Made by a program: the position numbers and the translations under genes
Notes under the pieces: model-generated
Seen by the model: only the letters and a program-made list of their open reading frames with translations
Database searches by the model: none
What the model was told of the DNA's origin: nothing
From: Flavobacterium tibetense
GTDB lineage: Bacteria; Bacteroidota; Bacteroidia; Flavobacteriales; Flavobacteriaceae
Direction of reading: 5' to 3'
DNA length: 64,000 bases
NCBI RefSeq assembly: GCF_003293845.1
Contig: NZ_QLST01000005.1
Span: forward strand, 121,039-185,038
Shown here: positions 16,971 to 26,107 of the stretch, one piece after another
Layout of the letters: every line of letters starts with the position of its first letter
How positions within the stretch are numbered: the stretch's first letter is position 1

Positions 16971-17983
16971 TTTCTTGTTTTTTCTTTCGCTAAAATACTA
17001 ATAAATTGTTGGATAGTTTCTTCCAAAGATAAAAAAGATTTTCCACCTGCTGCATTGATGTGACCACCTCCGTTGAAATAATTTCTCGCAAATTGATTCA
17101 CATCAAAACTGCCTTGTGAGCGAAACGATATCTTTACGATACCTTCGTCTTTATTTTCAATAAAAATAGCGGTGAAATCAATTCCTTTAATACTTAAGCC
17201 ATAATTTACAATGCCTTCTGTATCTCCTTTTTCATGTTTGAATGTGTTGAGTTCTTCTTGAGATAAGGAAATATAGGATGTTTGGTATTCAGGAAGCACA
17301 ACCATGTTTTGTAAAGCTCTACCCAATAATTGCAAACGATTGTAATTAGCGTTGTCAAATAATAAATTGTGAATTTCACTATTATTAATGCCTTTTTCAA
17401 TTAAGTTGGCTACACATTGATGTGTTTTTGCCGTTGTTTTTGGAAATCTAAAACTGCCCGAATCAGTAACAATGCCTGTGTAAATGCAGGTAGCTACTTC
17501 TTTATTGATTAAATTATTGTAATCCAATGCATTAATGAAATCATAGATCATTTCACAAGTAGAACCATAACTAGTATCAGAAAAAGTAAAAATAGGATAA
17601 GCATCTGGTGCTTGATGATGGTCAATCATTATCATTGGTACTTCAAGGGTTTCCAATGTTTTTTGCATGGCATCACCTGTGCGATGTAAAGCATTAAAAT
17701 CCAGAGTAAAAATTAAATCACTCGTAGTAAGTATTTTAAATGCTTTTTCAAATTCTCTTTCAAAAATAACTACTTCATTAGTGCCAGGCAACCAAGCTAA
17801 AAAATCGGGAAATTCGTTAGGAGAAATAAACGTTACTTCGTGTTGAAGTTGTTTTAAAAAATGCAACAATGCTAAAGACGAACCCATGGCATCGCCATCG
17901 GGATTTCGGTGCGAAATTATTGTGATTTTTTTTGGTGATTCTAAAAGCTTTTGAATGGCATTTAAATCGTTCTGTTGTAACAT
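16967..17983 (-). CDS. DHH/DHHA1 family phosphoesterase (NrnA-like oligoribonuclease / pAp phosphatase)
   Basis: From the ATG at 17983 the protein has 338 residues. DHH motifs are visible: SHRNPDGDAMGSSLA near residue 26, DFNALHRTGD, the signature IDHHQAPD, and TGIVTDSGSFRF. The DHHA1 domain ends with GGGHINAAGG. NrnA-type enzymes remove nucleotides from very short RNAs and dephosphorylate 3'-phosphoadenosine 5'-phosphate. Metal ligands appear intact. A TTG seven codons upstream (18004) is a less likely start. It overlaps gldI by four bases, which suggests coupled translation, a neighbourhood also found in related gliding bacteria. Confidence 0.9.
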   Translation of the reverse strand: MLQQNDLNAIQKLLESPKKITIISHRNPDGDAMGSSLALLHFLKQLQHEVTFISPNEFPDFLAWLPGTNEVVIFEREFEKAFKILTTSDLIFTLDFNALHRTGDAMQKTLETLEVPMIMIDHHQAPDAYPIFTFSDTSYGSTCEMIYDFINALDYNNLINKEVATCIYTGIVTDSGSFRFPKTTAKTHQCVANLIEKGINNSEIHNLLFDNANYNRLQLLGRALQNMVVLPEYQTSYISLSQEELNTFKHEKGDTEGIVNYGLSIKGIDFTAIFIENKDEGIVKISFRSQGSFDVNQFARNYFNGGGHINAAGGKSFLSLEETIQQFISILAKEKTRK

Positions 17984-18046
17984 GCTTTTTAGTTTTTTTA
18001 GCAACTACAAAAGCCATACCGAATTCCGATTTTTAGTCTAATGTAG

Positions 18047-20077
18047 TTATCGAATTAAGGAAAAATGTCCTCGTATTGTTTTTCCATTTGGAAGTGCTAA
18101 TACAAACCAATAATCTTGAGAAGGCAAGTTGTTTCCTCTTAGTGTTCCGTCCCAAAAATCATTTGGATTATTGATTTGTTTAATCAGGTTTCCATAACGG
18201 TCAAAGATAGTAATTTTAGCATTTTCGAAACCTCTTTTATCTAAATTTTTTATTTGCCAAATATCATTATAACCGTCACCATTTGGAGTAAAAAACTTGG
18301 GATAATCAAGTATGTAAAATGTTTCAGTGACTAATCCGCAGACGTTTTTATCATTAACGTAAACGGTGTATTCACCTGGTTCTAAATTGGTAAATAAGGG
18401 TTGGTCTTGGTAATTAATTCCGTCCAAAGAATATTCATAACTTCCAATACCGCTCACTTCAATTACTGCTGAATTGGATGAAGAAAAATCTGTAACTTCA
18501 ATGTTTTCAATTGTTGCTATTCCTGAACCAACAACCGTGAATGTTCTTGTTACCGTACAATTAAGATTGTTTTCTAAAGTTACGGTGTAAATTCCTGGTG
18601 AATTAACGCTTATTATTTGCGAATTTTCATTGGTAGTCCAATTGTATGAGGCAAAACCACTTCCCGCATTTAATTGGATGGTGTTTCCATTACAAATTTC
18701 CAATGTTACATCGCTGATATCTTGACTAAAACTATTTACTTGTAATTGAATAGGAAAAACAGGGTAACAACCTTGAACATTTGTAATTTTGGCGTAAATG
18801 GTTTGAAGGTTAACAACTGTGTTGATGAAATTAGGATTTAAAGGTGTTGTACTAGTTGGGCTATCGAAAAATTGAATTTGATAATTACTAGGTAAATTTT
18901 GGAAAATTTCAGGCGCAATTGATGCAAGATTAAAAGCAGTAAAACCGTCTTGTTCTCCTAAAGTATCACATTCTTGAAACAAGGATTGATTAATTAGTAA
19001 CTCTGGTGCAAATTCTATTTCAATTGCTGCTGAAGTTGTGCAAGTTGGACTAAAAATAATATCTACCGAATAACTTCCTTCTTGTAAAGCTGGATTAAAT
19101 GGAGGACTTAATGTTAATGTTGCATTAGTTTCATCAGCTAAAGGAATTCCGTTTAATTTCCATTGGTAGCTTTGTGCGCCAATTGAGGTTGCATTCAAAA
19201 CTACAGTTTCATTTTCGCAAACTGGATTTCCACTAGCAATTAATCTGTCTTCTCCTAGATTAATTCCAAAATTAAAACTTCCACCGCCAAGGAAAATGGC
19301 GGAGTCAAATCTGTGATTGCCTTCATCAGCAATAACTAATTTGATATGATATTGTACGCCTGGAGTTACGTCTGATTGTGCAATTAGTACTTTTGTTTGT
19401 CCGTTGTAATTTGTTGGATGTTCATCGCCATTAAAAGCATCAAAGTATTGCGCATTGGCTTGCGGACAAATGGTTCCTGGACCGCGAACCGTATTCACTT
19501 TTACAGGAATATTGGTTCCCGGAATTACAGCTAAATTTTGATAGGGTTGCGACGTTCCTGTTTCCTTCAAAAGGAAAGCAAATCCATCCGTAAAGTTACA
19601 TTGGTTTGAATTTGGATTGGATAAATATTGCTCAGAAGAAAAAATGAACTCAAAACTAATCTTGTTTCCCAAAGGAATAAAGTCAAATTCTAAAACAGTT
19701 GCATTGAAAGTATTGCTAAAGTTTAGTGCTTGATTCAAATCTTGGTCGCCTTCCCAACCCATATTGCCGCCATCGTCTGATAGGGAAGTGTTGGGTCCAG
19801 GAGCATTACTAATTTTTCCAGTGGCTAATATAATTCCGTTTTGAAAAGGGAAACTAGAGCCATTTCCATTAAAAAAACCCCAGGATTTTGAGCCATCAGC
19901 AAAATTTCCTCCAGCAACTGTTACATTAGAAACGGAAGCGCAAGTACTATTAATTAGAACATTTTCAACTAATTGTTGAGCTGTAAATCCTTCATCAACG
20001 GTTATGTATTGCGCAAAAGCACGATTTGAAAATGAAAGAGCGATTAATAGAAATAAAAATTGTTTTAAAAACTTCAT
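18047..20077 (-). CDS. Type IX secreted choice-of-anchor L protein with type-B sorting domain
   Basis: The 676-residue protein has a signal peptide (ends NRAFAQ). Residues about 30-275 form a choice-of-anchor L domain, with LEFDFIPLGNKISFEFIFSSEQY and FKLVIADEGN-like segments (KLVIADEGNHRFDSAIFL). Ig/PKD-like repeats occupy about 280-580. The last ~85 residues are a type-B C-terminal signal: FFTPNGDGYNDIWQIKN, ITIFDRYGNLIK and WDGTLRGNNLPSQDYWFV. This domain is known to send proteins through the type IX secretion system to the surface. It is probably an adhesin-like surface protein. It is separated from the DHH gene by ~60 bases and lies next to the isomerase cluster. Confidence 0.93.
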   Translation of the reverse strand: MKFLKQFLFLLIALSFSNRAFAQYITVDEGFTAQQLVENVLINSTCASVSNVTVAGGNFADGSKSWGFFNGNGSSFPFQNGIILATGKISNAPGPNTSLSDDGGNMGWEGDQDLNQALNFSNTFNATVLEFDFIPLGNKISFEFIFSSEQYLSNPNSNQCNFTDGFAFLLKETGTSQPYQNLAVIPGTNIPVKVNTVRGPGTICPQANAQYFDAFNGDEHPTNYNGQTKVLIAQSDVTPGVQYHIKLVIADEGNHRFDSAIFLGGGSFNFGINLGEDRLIASGNPVCENETVVLNATSIGAQSYQWKLNGIPLADETNATLTLSPPFNPALQEGSYSVDIIFSPTCTTSAAIEIEFAPELLINQSLFQECDTLGEQDGFTAFNLASIAPEIFQNLPSNYQIQFFDSPTSTTPLNPNFINTVVNLQTIYAKITNVQGCYPVFPIQLQVNSFSQDISDVTLEICNGNTIQLNAGSGFASYNWTTNENSQIISVNSPGIYTVTLENNLNCTVTRTFTVVGSGIATIENIEVTDFSSSNSAVIEVSGIGSYEYSLDGINYQDQPLFTNLEPGEYTVYVNDKNVCGLVTETFYILDYPKFFTPNGDGYNDIWQIKNLDKRGFENAKITIFDRYGNLIKQINNPNDFWDGTLRGNNLPSQDYWFVLALPNGKTIRGHFSLIR

Positions 20078-20085
20078 AGCGACCG

Positions 20086-20093
20086 CAAAGGTA
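20086..20093 (-). promoter_or_regulatory. -7 promoter element immediately before the type IX secreted protein
   Basis: TACCTTTG on the minus strand fits TAnnTTTG and ends eight bases before the ATG at 20077. If used, the transcript would have almost no leader. No good -33 partner is seen. Confidence 0.4.
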
Positions 20094-20945
20094 CTACAAA
20101 TCTCGCTTTTTTAGGATGTAATAAGATGTTAAAATAAATATAATTGTCCAAACCAATACAATGCTAATTTGGGAAAAATGAATGCTATAATCTTTTACAT
20201 TTTGAGCGCCACCCATTGCATTTTCAATTGTTTTGATTGCATTTAGTCTGGTTACAGGTTCTTTGATTAAATTGCTCATTGATTCAATTGGGAAATACTG
20301 AATAATAGTATCTCCGAAGTTTTTGGTTTTATCATTACCACCAAGAATTACAAATTTTACTATCCAATAAAAGATGTTTTCAGCTACAAACCAAACAAAT
20401 AAAAATCCTAAAGCAAAAGCACTTCTCTTGACTAAAATCCCTAAAAATAAGCAGAAAGAGAAAAAGGCAAACAATTTGATGAAAAAAGCAAAAATATACT
20501 CTAAATCAGAGAAAACGATGCTTAATTCATTATAGGAAGAAAAAGAATAACCTAAGATTAAAGACATTACAAACACAAAAAATGTTGATGCTAATGCGAA
20601 AGTTCCGACTACCAAAAATTTTGAAAGGATGAATTCTTTTTTACTTAAACCATCAATCAAGTTTTGTTTCAGTGTGCCATACGTATATTCATTTGCCATC
20701 ATAGAAACAATAACTATGGCTAAAAAAATCTTAAAAAACGCGGCAACATAGGTGTTAAAATGCCAAATGTATGGGAAGTTAAAAATCCCTTGGTCTGCAA
20801 TTCGAATTTCGAAAGTACCAATGCTAAATTTAATAGATGAAATTAAAGCGATAAAACTTAGCAATACAAAATAGGTGAGTACTAAAACTCTGCTGGCTTT
20901 GTTTTTCCAAATTTTCTGAAATTCTATAGAAAGTAATCGTTTCAT
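20094..20945 (-). CDS. ABC-2 type transporter permease
   Basis: The 283-residue membrane protein has about six transmembrane helices, with a large extracytoplasmic loop between the first two (SIKFSIGTFEIRIADQGIFNFPY) and the conserved MANEYTYGTLKQNLIDGLSKKEFILSKF segment seen in ABC-2 permeases of the gliding and bacteriocin-export type. It is four bases downstream of its ATPase gene. The pair forms an exporter of unknown substrate. It is not GldF by sequence features I can see, so no gene symbol is given. Confidence 0.88.
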   Translation of the reverse strand: MKRLLSIEFQKIWKNKASRVLVLTYFVLLSFIALISSIKFSIGTFEIRIADQGIFNFPYIWHFNTYVAAFFKIFLAIVIVSMMANEYTYGTLKQNLIDGLSKKEFILSKFLVVGTFALASTFFVFVMSLILGYSFSSYNELSIVFSDLEYIFAFFIKLFAFFSFCLFLGILVKRSAFALGFLFVWFVAENIFYWIVKFVILGGNDKTKNFGDTIIQYFPIESMSNLIKEPVTRLNAIKTIENAMGGAQNVKDYSIHFSQISIVLVWTIIFILTSYYILKKRDL

Positions 20946-20949
20946 GTTT

Positions 20950-21849
20950 TTAGTTGTTGTTGGTTAGTTCTAGGAATTGCTCTTCCAAACTGTTTTTTCT
21001 TTTGACCAAATGTTCTAGAACAATGTTATTTTGGAATAAATAAGCATTTAGTTCACTAGCGGCCATTTCTTTTTTTGGATATACCAATAATTTCCCATCT
21101 TGTTCCTCTAATCGGTCAATTTCTGCATGATTTGAAAGTACTGATTTCAATTGAGACAAGTCAGACGCTTGTAGTTCAAAGAAACTGTTTTGGTCTAACA
21201 TATTATGAACGGTTCCTTGATAGAGCATTTCTCCTTTGCGAAGCACTACCACATGACTACATACTTTTTCCACTTCATCTAGTAAGTGAGAAGCTAATAA
21301 AATAGTTGTTCCTTGTGAAGCAATTACTTTAATAATATCACGAATTTGACGAATTCCTTGTGGATCTAAACCATTTGTAGGTTCGTCCAAAATTAGAATT
21401 TCTGGATCATTGAGTAGGGCAGAAGCAATAGCCAAACGTTGTTTCATTCCTAATGAATAGGTTCTGAATTTATCGTTTTTTCGTTCTAAAAGTCCAACGA
21501 GATCTAATTTTTCATCTACTTTTTCAAATGAAGTTCCTTTGATTTTACAAACCAATTCCAAATTTTCTTTGGCAGTCATGTACGGATAAAAATTAGGACG
21601 CTCAATGATGGCGCCCACTTTTTTCAAAGCATCGTGAGTCGCTACTTTTCCTCCAAACCATTCAAAATCACCTGAAGTTTTGTTTACTACGTTAAGAACA
21701 ATTCCTAAAGTAGTTGATTTTCCAGAGCCATTGGGTCCTAAAATGCCATATACGTTGCCTCTGTGAATTTCAAAAGAAACATCTTTCACAGCATGAACGT
21801 ATTTGTTGAATCTTTTGTTGAGTTTGCGAATGGTTAGTATAGTTTCCAA
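20950..21849 (-). CDS. ABC transporter ATP-binding protein
   Basis: This 299-residue ATPase has Walker A GPNGSGKST (about residues 39-47), signature YSLGMKQRLAIASALL, Walker B ILILDEPTNGLDPQG and H-loop LLASHLLDEVEKVC. The C-terminal ~80 residues form the extra domain common in exporters paired with ABC-2 permeases. It is the first gene of a two-gene operon with the permease downstream. The substrate is unknown. Confidence 0.92.
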   Translation of the reverse strand: METILTIRKLNKRFNKYVHAVKDVSFEIHRGNVYGILGPNGSGKSTTLGIVLNVVNKTSGDFEWFGGKVATHDALKKVGAIIERPNFYPYMTAKENLELVCKIKGTSFEKVDEKLDLVGLLERKNDKFRTYSLGMKQRLAIASALLNDPEILILDEPTNGLDPQGIRQIRDIIKVIASQGTTILLASHLLDEVEKVCSHVVVLRKGEMLYQGTVHNMLDQNSFFELQASDLSQLKSVLSNHAEIDRLEEQDGKLLVYPKKEMAASELNAYLFQNNIVLEHLVKRKNSLEEQFLELTNNN

Positions 21850-21955
21850 AATAGTTTGTTTTTAATACTAGACGCCATGCGAAGAAAAATGTTACAAAAA
21901 TAGGTGTTAAACTATTTTTTTTAAGAGGTAAAAAGTATACATTTGCTTCCGAATT

Positions 21956-22028
21956 CGGGATGTGGCGCAGTTGGTAGCGCACTAGCATGGGGTGTTAGGG
22001 GTCGCTGGTTCGAGTCCAGTCATCCCGA
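21956..22028 (+). tRNA. tRNA-Pro (anticodon GGG)
   Basis: A 73-base cloverleaf: acceptor CGGGATG/CATCCCG with discriminator A, D stem GCGC/GCGC, anticodon stem CTAGC/GTTAG with loop ATGGGGT giving GGG, and T arm GCTGG/CCAGT. A TACATTTG promoter-like element lies at 21938-21945, ten bases upstream. Confidence 0.93.
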
Positions 22029-22061
22029 CTTTGAAAAAAATGTTTATCTTTGCTTTATATC

Positions 22062-22135
22062 GGGGATGTAGCTCAGTTGGCTAGAGTGCTTGACTGGCAG
22101 TCAAGAGGTCGTGGGTTCGAGCCCCATCTTCTCCA
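22062..22135 (+). tRNA. tRNA-Ala (anticodon GGC)
   Basis: A 74-base cloverleaf with D stem GCTC/GAGT, anticodon stem CTTGA/TCAAG and loop CTGGCAG giving GGC, and T arm GTGGG/CCCAT. The acceptor GGGGATG/CTTCTCC has a T-T mismatch at the sixth pair and a G-T pair at the third. It is 33 bases downstream of tRNA-Pro; TATCTTTG at 22045-22052 lies between them. Confidence 0.9.
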
Positions 22136-22165
22136 CAAAATTCCTGTTTCGACAGGATTTTTTGT

Positions 22166-22924
22166 TTAAAACCCTTCAAAAACGCCCAATCCAAATAAAG
22201 CAAAATCATATTTTACAGGATCATTTGGGTCTAAGTTTCTTAGGTTTTGGTCTAATTCTGCTAAGGCTTTGGCATCATTTTGTTTTCGTGTTAGCAATAG
22301 TAATTTTCGAGCTACATTTCCTGAATGTACATCTAGTGGACAAGATAACTTTGAAGGAGTAATACTTTTCCAAATACCTAAATCAACACCTTTATTATCA
22401 TTTCTTACCATCCAACGCAAATACATGTTGATGCGTTTAGCTGCCGAACCGTTCATAGGATCAGAAATGTGTTTTTCTGTTCGTGCTAAATGTGGAATTT
22501 CAAAAAATAACTGTTTAAATTCGGAAATAGTGTGTTGCATTGTGGGATTTTCTCTCGAGAAAACCGCTTCTAAACCGTTGTGATTTTTATAAATGTGTTG
22601 TAATCCTTTAATAAATCCTACAAAATCTTTCCCATTAAAAGTACGATGAACAAAATTTTCCAATGATTCCAATTGTATATCAGAATGCGACATCACAAAA
22701 TCATAAGGCGAACTTCCCATCAAATCCATCATTTTTTTGGCATTGTTGATTATCATTTTACGATTGCCCCAAGCAATAGTTGCTGCCAAAAAGCCAGCAA
22801 TTTCAATATCTTCCCTACTAGAAAACTGATGCGGAATTTGAATTGGATCACTCTCAATGAAATTGGGATGGTTGTATAATTCTACCTTTTCGTCTAGAAA
22901 TTCTTTTAACTCAGATTGTGTCAT
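22166..22924 (-). CDS. TIGR02757 (DUF2400) family protein
   Basis: The 252-residue soluble protein matches the TIGR02757 family by its N-terminal ESDPIQIPHQFSSREDIEIAGFLAATIAWGNRK and C-terminal SCPLDVHSGNVARKLLLLTRKQNDAKALAELD segments. The middle part has helices with a helix-hairpin-helix-like look, and some relatives have been compared with base-excision glycosylase folds, but no function is proven. No signal peptide or membrane segment is present. It lies immediately beyond the tRNA pair, facing it, and about 75 bases from an unknown secreted protein. Confidence 0.88.
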   Translation of the reverse strand: MTQSELKEFLDEKVELYNHPNFIESDPIQIPHQFSSREDIEIAGFLAATIAWGNRKMIINNAKKMMDLMGSSPYDFVMSHSDIQLESLENFVHRTFNGKDFVGFIKGLQHIYKNHNGLEAVFSRENPTMQHTISEFKQLFFEIPHLARTEKHISDPMNGSAAKRINMYLRWMVRNDNKGVDLGIWKSITPSKLSCPLDVHSGNVARKLLLLTRKQNDAKALAELDQNLRNLDPNDPVKYDFALFGLGVFEGF

Positions 22925-22999
22925 TTTTGTTTTAAAAGCTAGTTTTGGTGTTTAAATTCAAAAATATTATAATAATTAGTTATTGTAGATTTTATGAAA

Positions 23000-23599
23000 T
23001 TAATCAATTTTACTTAAAAAATATTCTTGAAAAACTCCATCAAATCCTTTGGGTTTTATAGAATCTCCTTTAATTAACCAGCTTTCATTTTCAAATATGC
23101 GTTTTGTTTCAAAAATGACATGAAAAGAATTAGTATTCTGACCTTTAATTTTATAAGTTGATGATTTTAATCCTTTTGTATCGATTAAATAAAATGATTT
23201 AATTTTCTCTCTCGGGAAAATTGTTTTTTCAAATTGATCTCTAAAAACTAAATTCTTACCGTTCTCTAGTTCAATATAAAGGTGATATGTTAAAAGTGAA
23301 TAATCTTTGTCAATAACATTAAAACAATTTTCTTTTTTTCTTTTACTATTAAATTGTTCATTCACTATTAATTTGTCACGTTGTGGAATACTATTTAAAA
23401 ATAAACTATCATTTACAATATAATATGAACCATTAATTTTCATTTTTGATCTCATATGTATCTTTGCAGAATATTGAAATTTATTGTTTTCTCCTAACTC
23501 AATAGTCTCTGAAAAATGATTATTTGAATATGAATATTTTTTACTTTCATAAATGAATGAGAGAAGCGTTGTTAGAAATATTATAGAAATTATTTTCAT
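23000..23599 (-). CDS. Hypothetical secreted protein
   Basis: The 199-residue product begins with a hydrophobic stretch (MKIISIIFLTTLLSFIYES) that reads as a signal peptide or single anchor. The rest is rich in Lys, Asn, Phe and Tyr with alternating beta-strand character (IHMRSKMKINGSYYIVNDSLFLN). No known family is recognised. It lies 22 bases downstream of the LolD-like ATPase on the same strand, so co-transcription is possible. Its lower codon variety and AT richness resemble other small unknown genes in this window. Confidence 0.7.
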   Translation of the reverse strand: MKIISIIFLTTLLSFIYESKKYSYSNNHFSETIELGENNKFQYSAKIHMRSKMKINGSYYIVNDSLFLNSIPQRDKLIVNEQFNSKRKKENCFNVIDKDYSLLTYHLYIELENGKNLVFRDQFEKTIFPREKIKSFYLIDTKGLKSSTYKIKGQNTNSFHVIFETKRIFENESWLIKGDSIKPKGFDGVFQEYFLSKID

Positions 23600-23621
23600 T
23601 TTGTTTTAATCACTTGTCAAT

Positions 23622-24287
23622 TTATAGACTTACTATATTTCCATCTTTCATAACTAACTTTCTATCTGCCATATTAGCAAAAGTTTCGTTATGCGTAACA
23701 ATTACAAAAGTATGACCTAGTTCCTCTCGTAGTTTGAAAAATAATTGGTGTAAGTTTTCTGCAGAAGCAGTATCTAAATTTCCTGAAGGTTCATCGGCAA
23801 AAATTACAGCTGGCTTATTGATTAAAGCTCTTGCCACTGCCACACGTTGTTGTTCACCACCAGAAAGTTCGTTAGGTTTGTGTCCAATGCGATGTCCTAA
23901 TCCTAAATATTCCAATAGTTTGATGGCTTCTGCTTCTACTTCATCTTTTGGTCGGTTAGCAATAAAACCAGGAATACAAACATTTTCTAAAGCTGTAAAT
24001 TCTGGTAATAATTGATGAAATTGGAAAATAAATCCCAAATTTAAGTTACGAAACTTAGAAAGCGCGCTGTCTTTTAATTCTAAAATATTAGTTCCGTTGA
24101 TTGTTAAAGCGGTGTTTGTTGAAGGAGTTGGATGATCTAACGTGCCTAAAATTTGCAACAAAGTTGTTTTTCCAGCACCAGAAGCACCCACTATTGCCAC
24201 AATTTCCCCTTTCTGAATGTGTAAGTTGATTCCCTTTAAAACTTCAAGTTCTCCGTAGTGTTTGTGTAAATTCGTTACCCGTATCAT
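23622..24287 (-). CDS. lolD: ABC transporter ATP-binding protein, LolD-like
   Basis: Counting from the ATG at 24287 the protein has 221 residues. It carries Walker [10 protein letters not shown], signature [15 protein letters not shown], Walker [17 protein letters not shown] and H-loop [16 protein letters not shown]. The segment [18 protein letters not shown] is typical of LolD, which drives release of lipoproteins from the inner membrane to LolA. No LolC/E partner gene adjoins, so the partner must be elsewhere; other MacB-like ATPases of this clade are possible. A TTG at 24305 would add six residues. Confidence 0.82.
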   Translation of the reverse strand: MIRVTNLHKHYGELEVLKGINLHIQKGEIVAIVGASGAGKTTLLQILGTLDHPTPSTNTALTINGTNILELKDSALSKFRNLNLGFIFQFHQLLPEFTALENVCIPGFIANRPKDEVEAEAIKLLEYLGLGHRIGHKPNELSGGEQQRVAVARALINKPAVIFADEPSGNLDTASAENLHQLFFKLREELGHTFVIVTHNETFANMADRKLVMKDGNIVSL

Positions 24288-24434
24288 CTTTAACAATTTG
24301 TACAAAGAAACAAAGTTTTTGGTTATTTTTAAATCCTTTCTCTTTTTAAAATCGTTTATAAATGATAATAAATAGTTAAAAAAGCTATTTTGTTTAATTA
24401 TTTTGTATATTTGTTAAACAAAAAAAATAAACAC

Positions 24435-25079
24435 ATGAGAATAGTCCATTTGTTTTTTTCGGTTTTTTTCTTTTCGGCTTGTACGGCCAAAGAGCTAAAA
24501 TTTGTATCAGAACCTTATCAAGAACCAATTCCAATAGTTATGGAGCAAAATAAAGCGATTGCCACATTTGCTGGTGGCTGTTTCTGGTGTACAGAAGCGG
24601 TATTTTTAGAAGTTAAAGGCGTTGAAAAAGTAGTATCAGGATACATTGGTGGAAAAACTGCTAATCCAACTTACAAAGACATTTCTTCTGGAACAACGGG
24701 TCATGCTGAAGCCATTCAAATTACTTATAATCCTAGTGAAATTGCCTACGAAGATTTATTGGAAATATTCTTTGGTACCCATGATCCAACGACATTAAAT
24801 CGTCAAGGTGCTGATGTTGGAACACAATACCGTAGCGAAATATTTTATCATTCAATTGCGCAAAAAGAAAGTGCAGAAAAATACATTCAATTGCTAGAAA
24901 AAGAAAAATTATACGACCGAGTTATAGTGACTAAAGTGTCTTCGGCTACCCAATTTTATTTAGCGGAAGATTACCACCAAAATTACTATAATTTGAATTC
25001 GAGTCAGGGATATTGCCGAATGGTGATTGCTCCAAAATTAGAGAAGCTGAGAAAATACTACAAAACCAAATTAAAATAG
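24435..25079 (+). CDS. msrA: Peptide-methionine (S)-S-oxide reductase MsrA, lipoprotein form
   Basis: The enzyme reduces the S form of methionine sulfoxide in proteins. From the ATG at 24435 the 214-residue product begins with a lipoprotein-type signal (FFFSACTAKE), then GGCFWCTEAVF with the catalytic Cys, followed by GYIGGKTANPTYKDISSGTTGHAE and a C-terminal resolving region ending YHQNYYN and GYCRMVIAPKL. Export suggests repair of envelope proteins. A TATATTTG box at 24406-24413 probably marks the promoter; starting at 24390 would place it inside the gene. folE follows 15 bases downstream. Confidence 0.93.
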   Translation: MRIVHLFFSVFFFSACTAKELKFVSEPYQEPIPIVMEQNKAIATFAGGCFWCTEAVFLEVKGVEKVVSGYIGGKTANPTYKDISSGTTGHAEAIQITYNPSEIAYEDLLEIFFGTHDPTTLNRQGADVGTQYRSEIFYHSIAQKESAEKYIQLLEKEKLYDRVIVTKVSSATQFYLAEDYHQNYYNLNSSQGYCRMVIAPKLEKLRKYYKTKLK

Positions 25080-25094
25080 AAGGGGAAAATTGCT

Positions 25095-25763
25095 ATGAAT
25101 ACTACTATTGAAAAAGAAATATTTGATATTATTGGTGACAACCATCAAATGACTTCTGCGGAAACACCATTACGAGCAGATGCTTTTGATCGAACGGATA
25201 ATCAAAAAATGGAAGTTATTGAGCACCATTTTGAAATTATCATGAAGGAATTAGGTTTAGATTTAACCGATGATAGTTTGAAAGGAACGCCACATCGTGT
25301 TGCTAAAATGTTTGTAAAAGAAATCTTCTCGGGATTGAATCCTGCGAATAAACCAAAAGTATCTGTTTTCGACAATTCGTACCATTATGATAAAATGTTG
25401 GTAGAAGCTAATATAAGTTTCAATTCAACGTGCGAACATCATTTTTTACCAATTGTTGGAAAAGCCCACGTAGGTTATGTTTCTTCTGGAAAAGTTATTG
25501 GGTTATCCAAGTTGAATCGTATTGTAGATTATTATGCTAGAAGACCACAAGTACAAGAACGTATGGTGATGCAAATTTTCAACGAGTTAAAAACGGTTTT
25601 GGAAACCGAAAATGTAATGATTGTAATGGAAGCCGAGCATTTGTGTGTTTCTAGTAGAGGAATTAAAGACGAATCTAGTTTTACTTCTACCTTACAATAT
25701 GGTGGTGTTTTCAACCAAAAAGAATTCAGAGACGATTTCTATAAATTGATTCAACGCACTTAA
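25095..25763 (+). CDS. folE: GTP cyclohydrolase I
   Basis: The 222-residue protein catalyses the first step from GTP to dihydroneopterin triphosphate for folate synthesis. Zinc and active-site motifs are visible: STCEHHFLPIVGKAHVGY (with Cys and His ligands), GLSKLNRIVDYYARRPQVQERM, and EAEHLCVSSRGIKD with the third ligand Cys. The N-terminal ~50 residues are variable, as usual. It lies downstream of msrA with a 15-base gap and may share its transcript. Confidence 0.96.
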   Translation: MNTTIEKEIFDIIGDNHQMTSAETPLRADAFDRTDNQKMEVIEHHFEIIMKELGLDLTDDSLKGTPHRVAKMFVKEIFSGLNPANKPKVSVFDNSYHYDKMLVEANISFNSTCEHHFLPIVGKAHVGYVSSGKVIGLSKLNRIVDYYARRPQVQERMVMQIFNELKTVLETENVMIVMEAEHLCVSSRGIKDESSFTSTLQYGGVFNQKEFRDDFYKLIQRT

Positions 25764-25807
25764 TTTGGCACTACTTTTGCATTATTTGAAGTACTAAATT
25801 GAATAAA

Positions 25808-26107
25808 ATGAATACCAATAAAGTGCTTGCCAAAAAACAAACTAGTAACAAAACAGCTAAATTAATTTTAGGAATTCTGTTTGATTTTATAGGAATGTTA
25901 TCGTATTTGATTCCTGGAATTGCAGAAACTTTAGATATAGTTTGGGCACCTATCTCAGGTTTTCTTTTGGTAGCAATGTACAAAGGTTATACGGGAAAAG
26001 TAGCTGGTATTATTGGTTTTCTTGAGGAAATCCTTCCGTTTACGGATGTTATTCCAACATTCACATTAACCTGGATTTACCAATATATCTTCAAAAAAGA
26101 AGACTAA
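25808..26107 (+). CDS. Hypothetical small membrane protein
   Basis: From the ATG at 25808 the product has 99 residues. After a basic N-terminus (MNTNKVLAKKQTSNK) there are about three hydrophobic segments, with LGILFDFIGMLSYLIPGIAETLDIVWAPISGF in the centre and a C-terminal FTLTWIYQYIF followed by KKED. It resembles small conserved membrane proteins of this phylum, of unknown role. A TACTTTTG element at 25772-25779 may be its own promoter, just after folE. Confidence 0.75.
   Translation: MNTNKVLAKKQTSNKTAKLILGILFDFIGMLSYLIPGIAETLDIVWAPISGFLLVAMYKGYTGKVAGIIGFLEEILPFTDVIPTFTLTWIYQYIFKKED

Noticed and set aside
24389..24413. TTTG plus TATATTTG as a complete msrA promoter
   Set aside because: The spacing (13 bases) is too short for the -33/-7 pattern; only the TATATTTG box is kept as a likely element.
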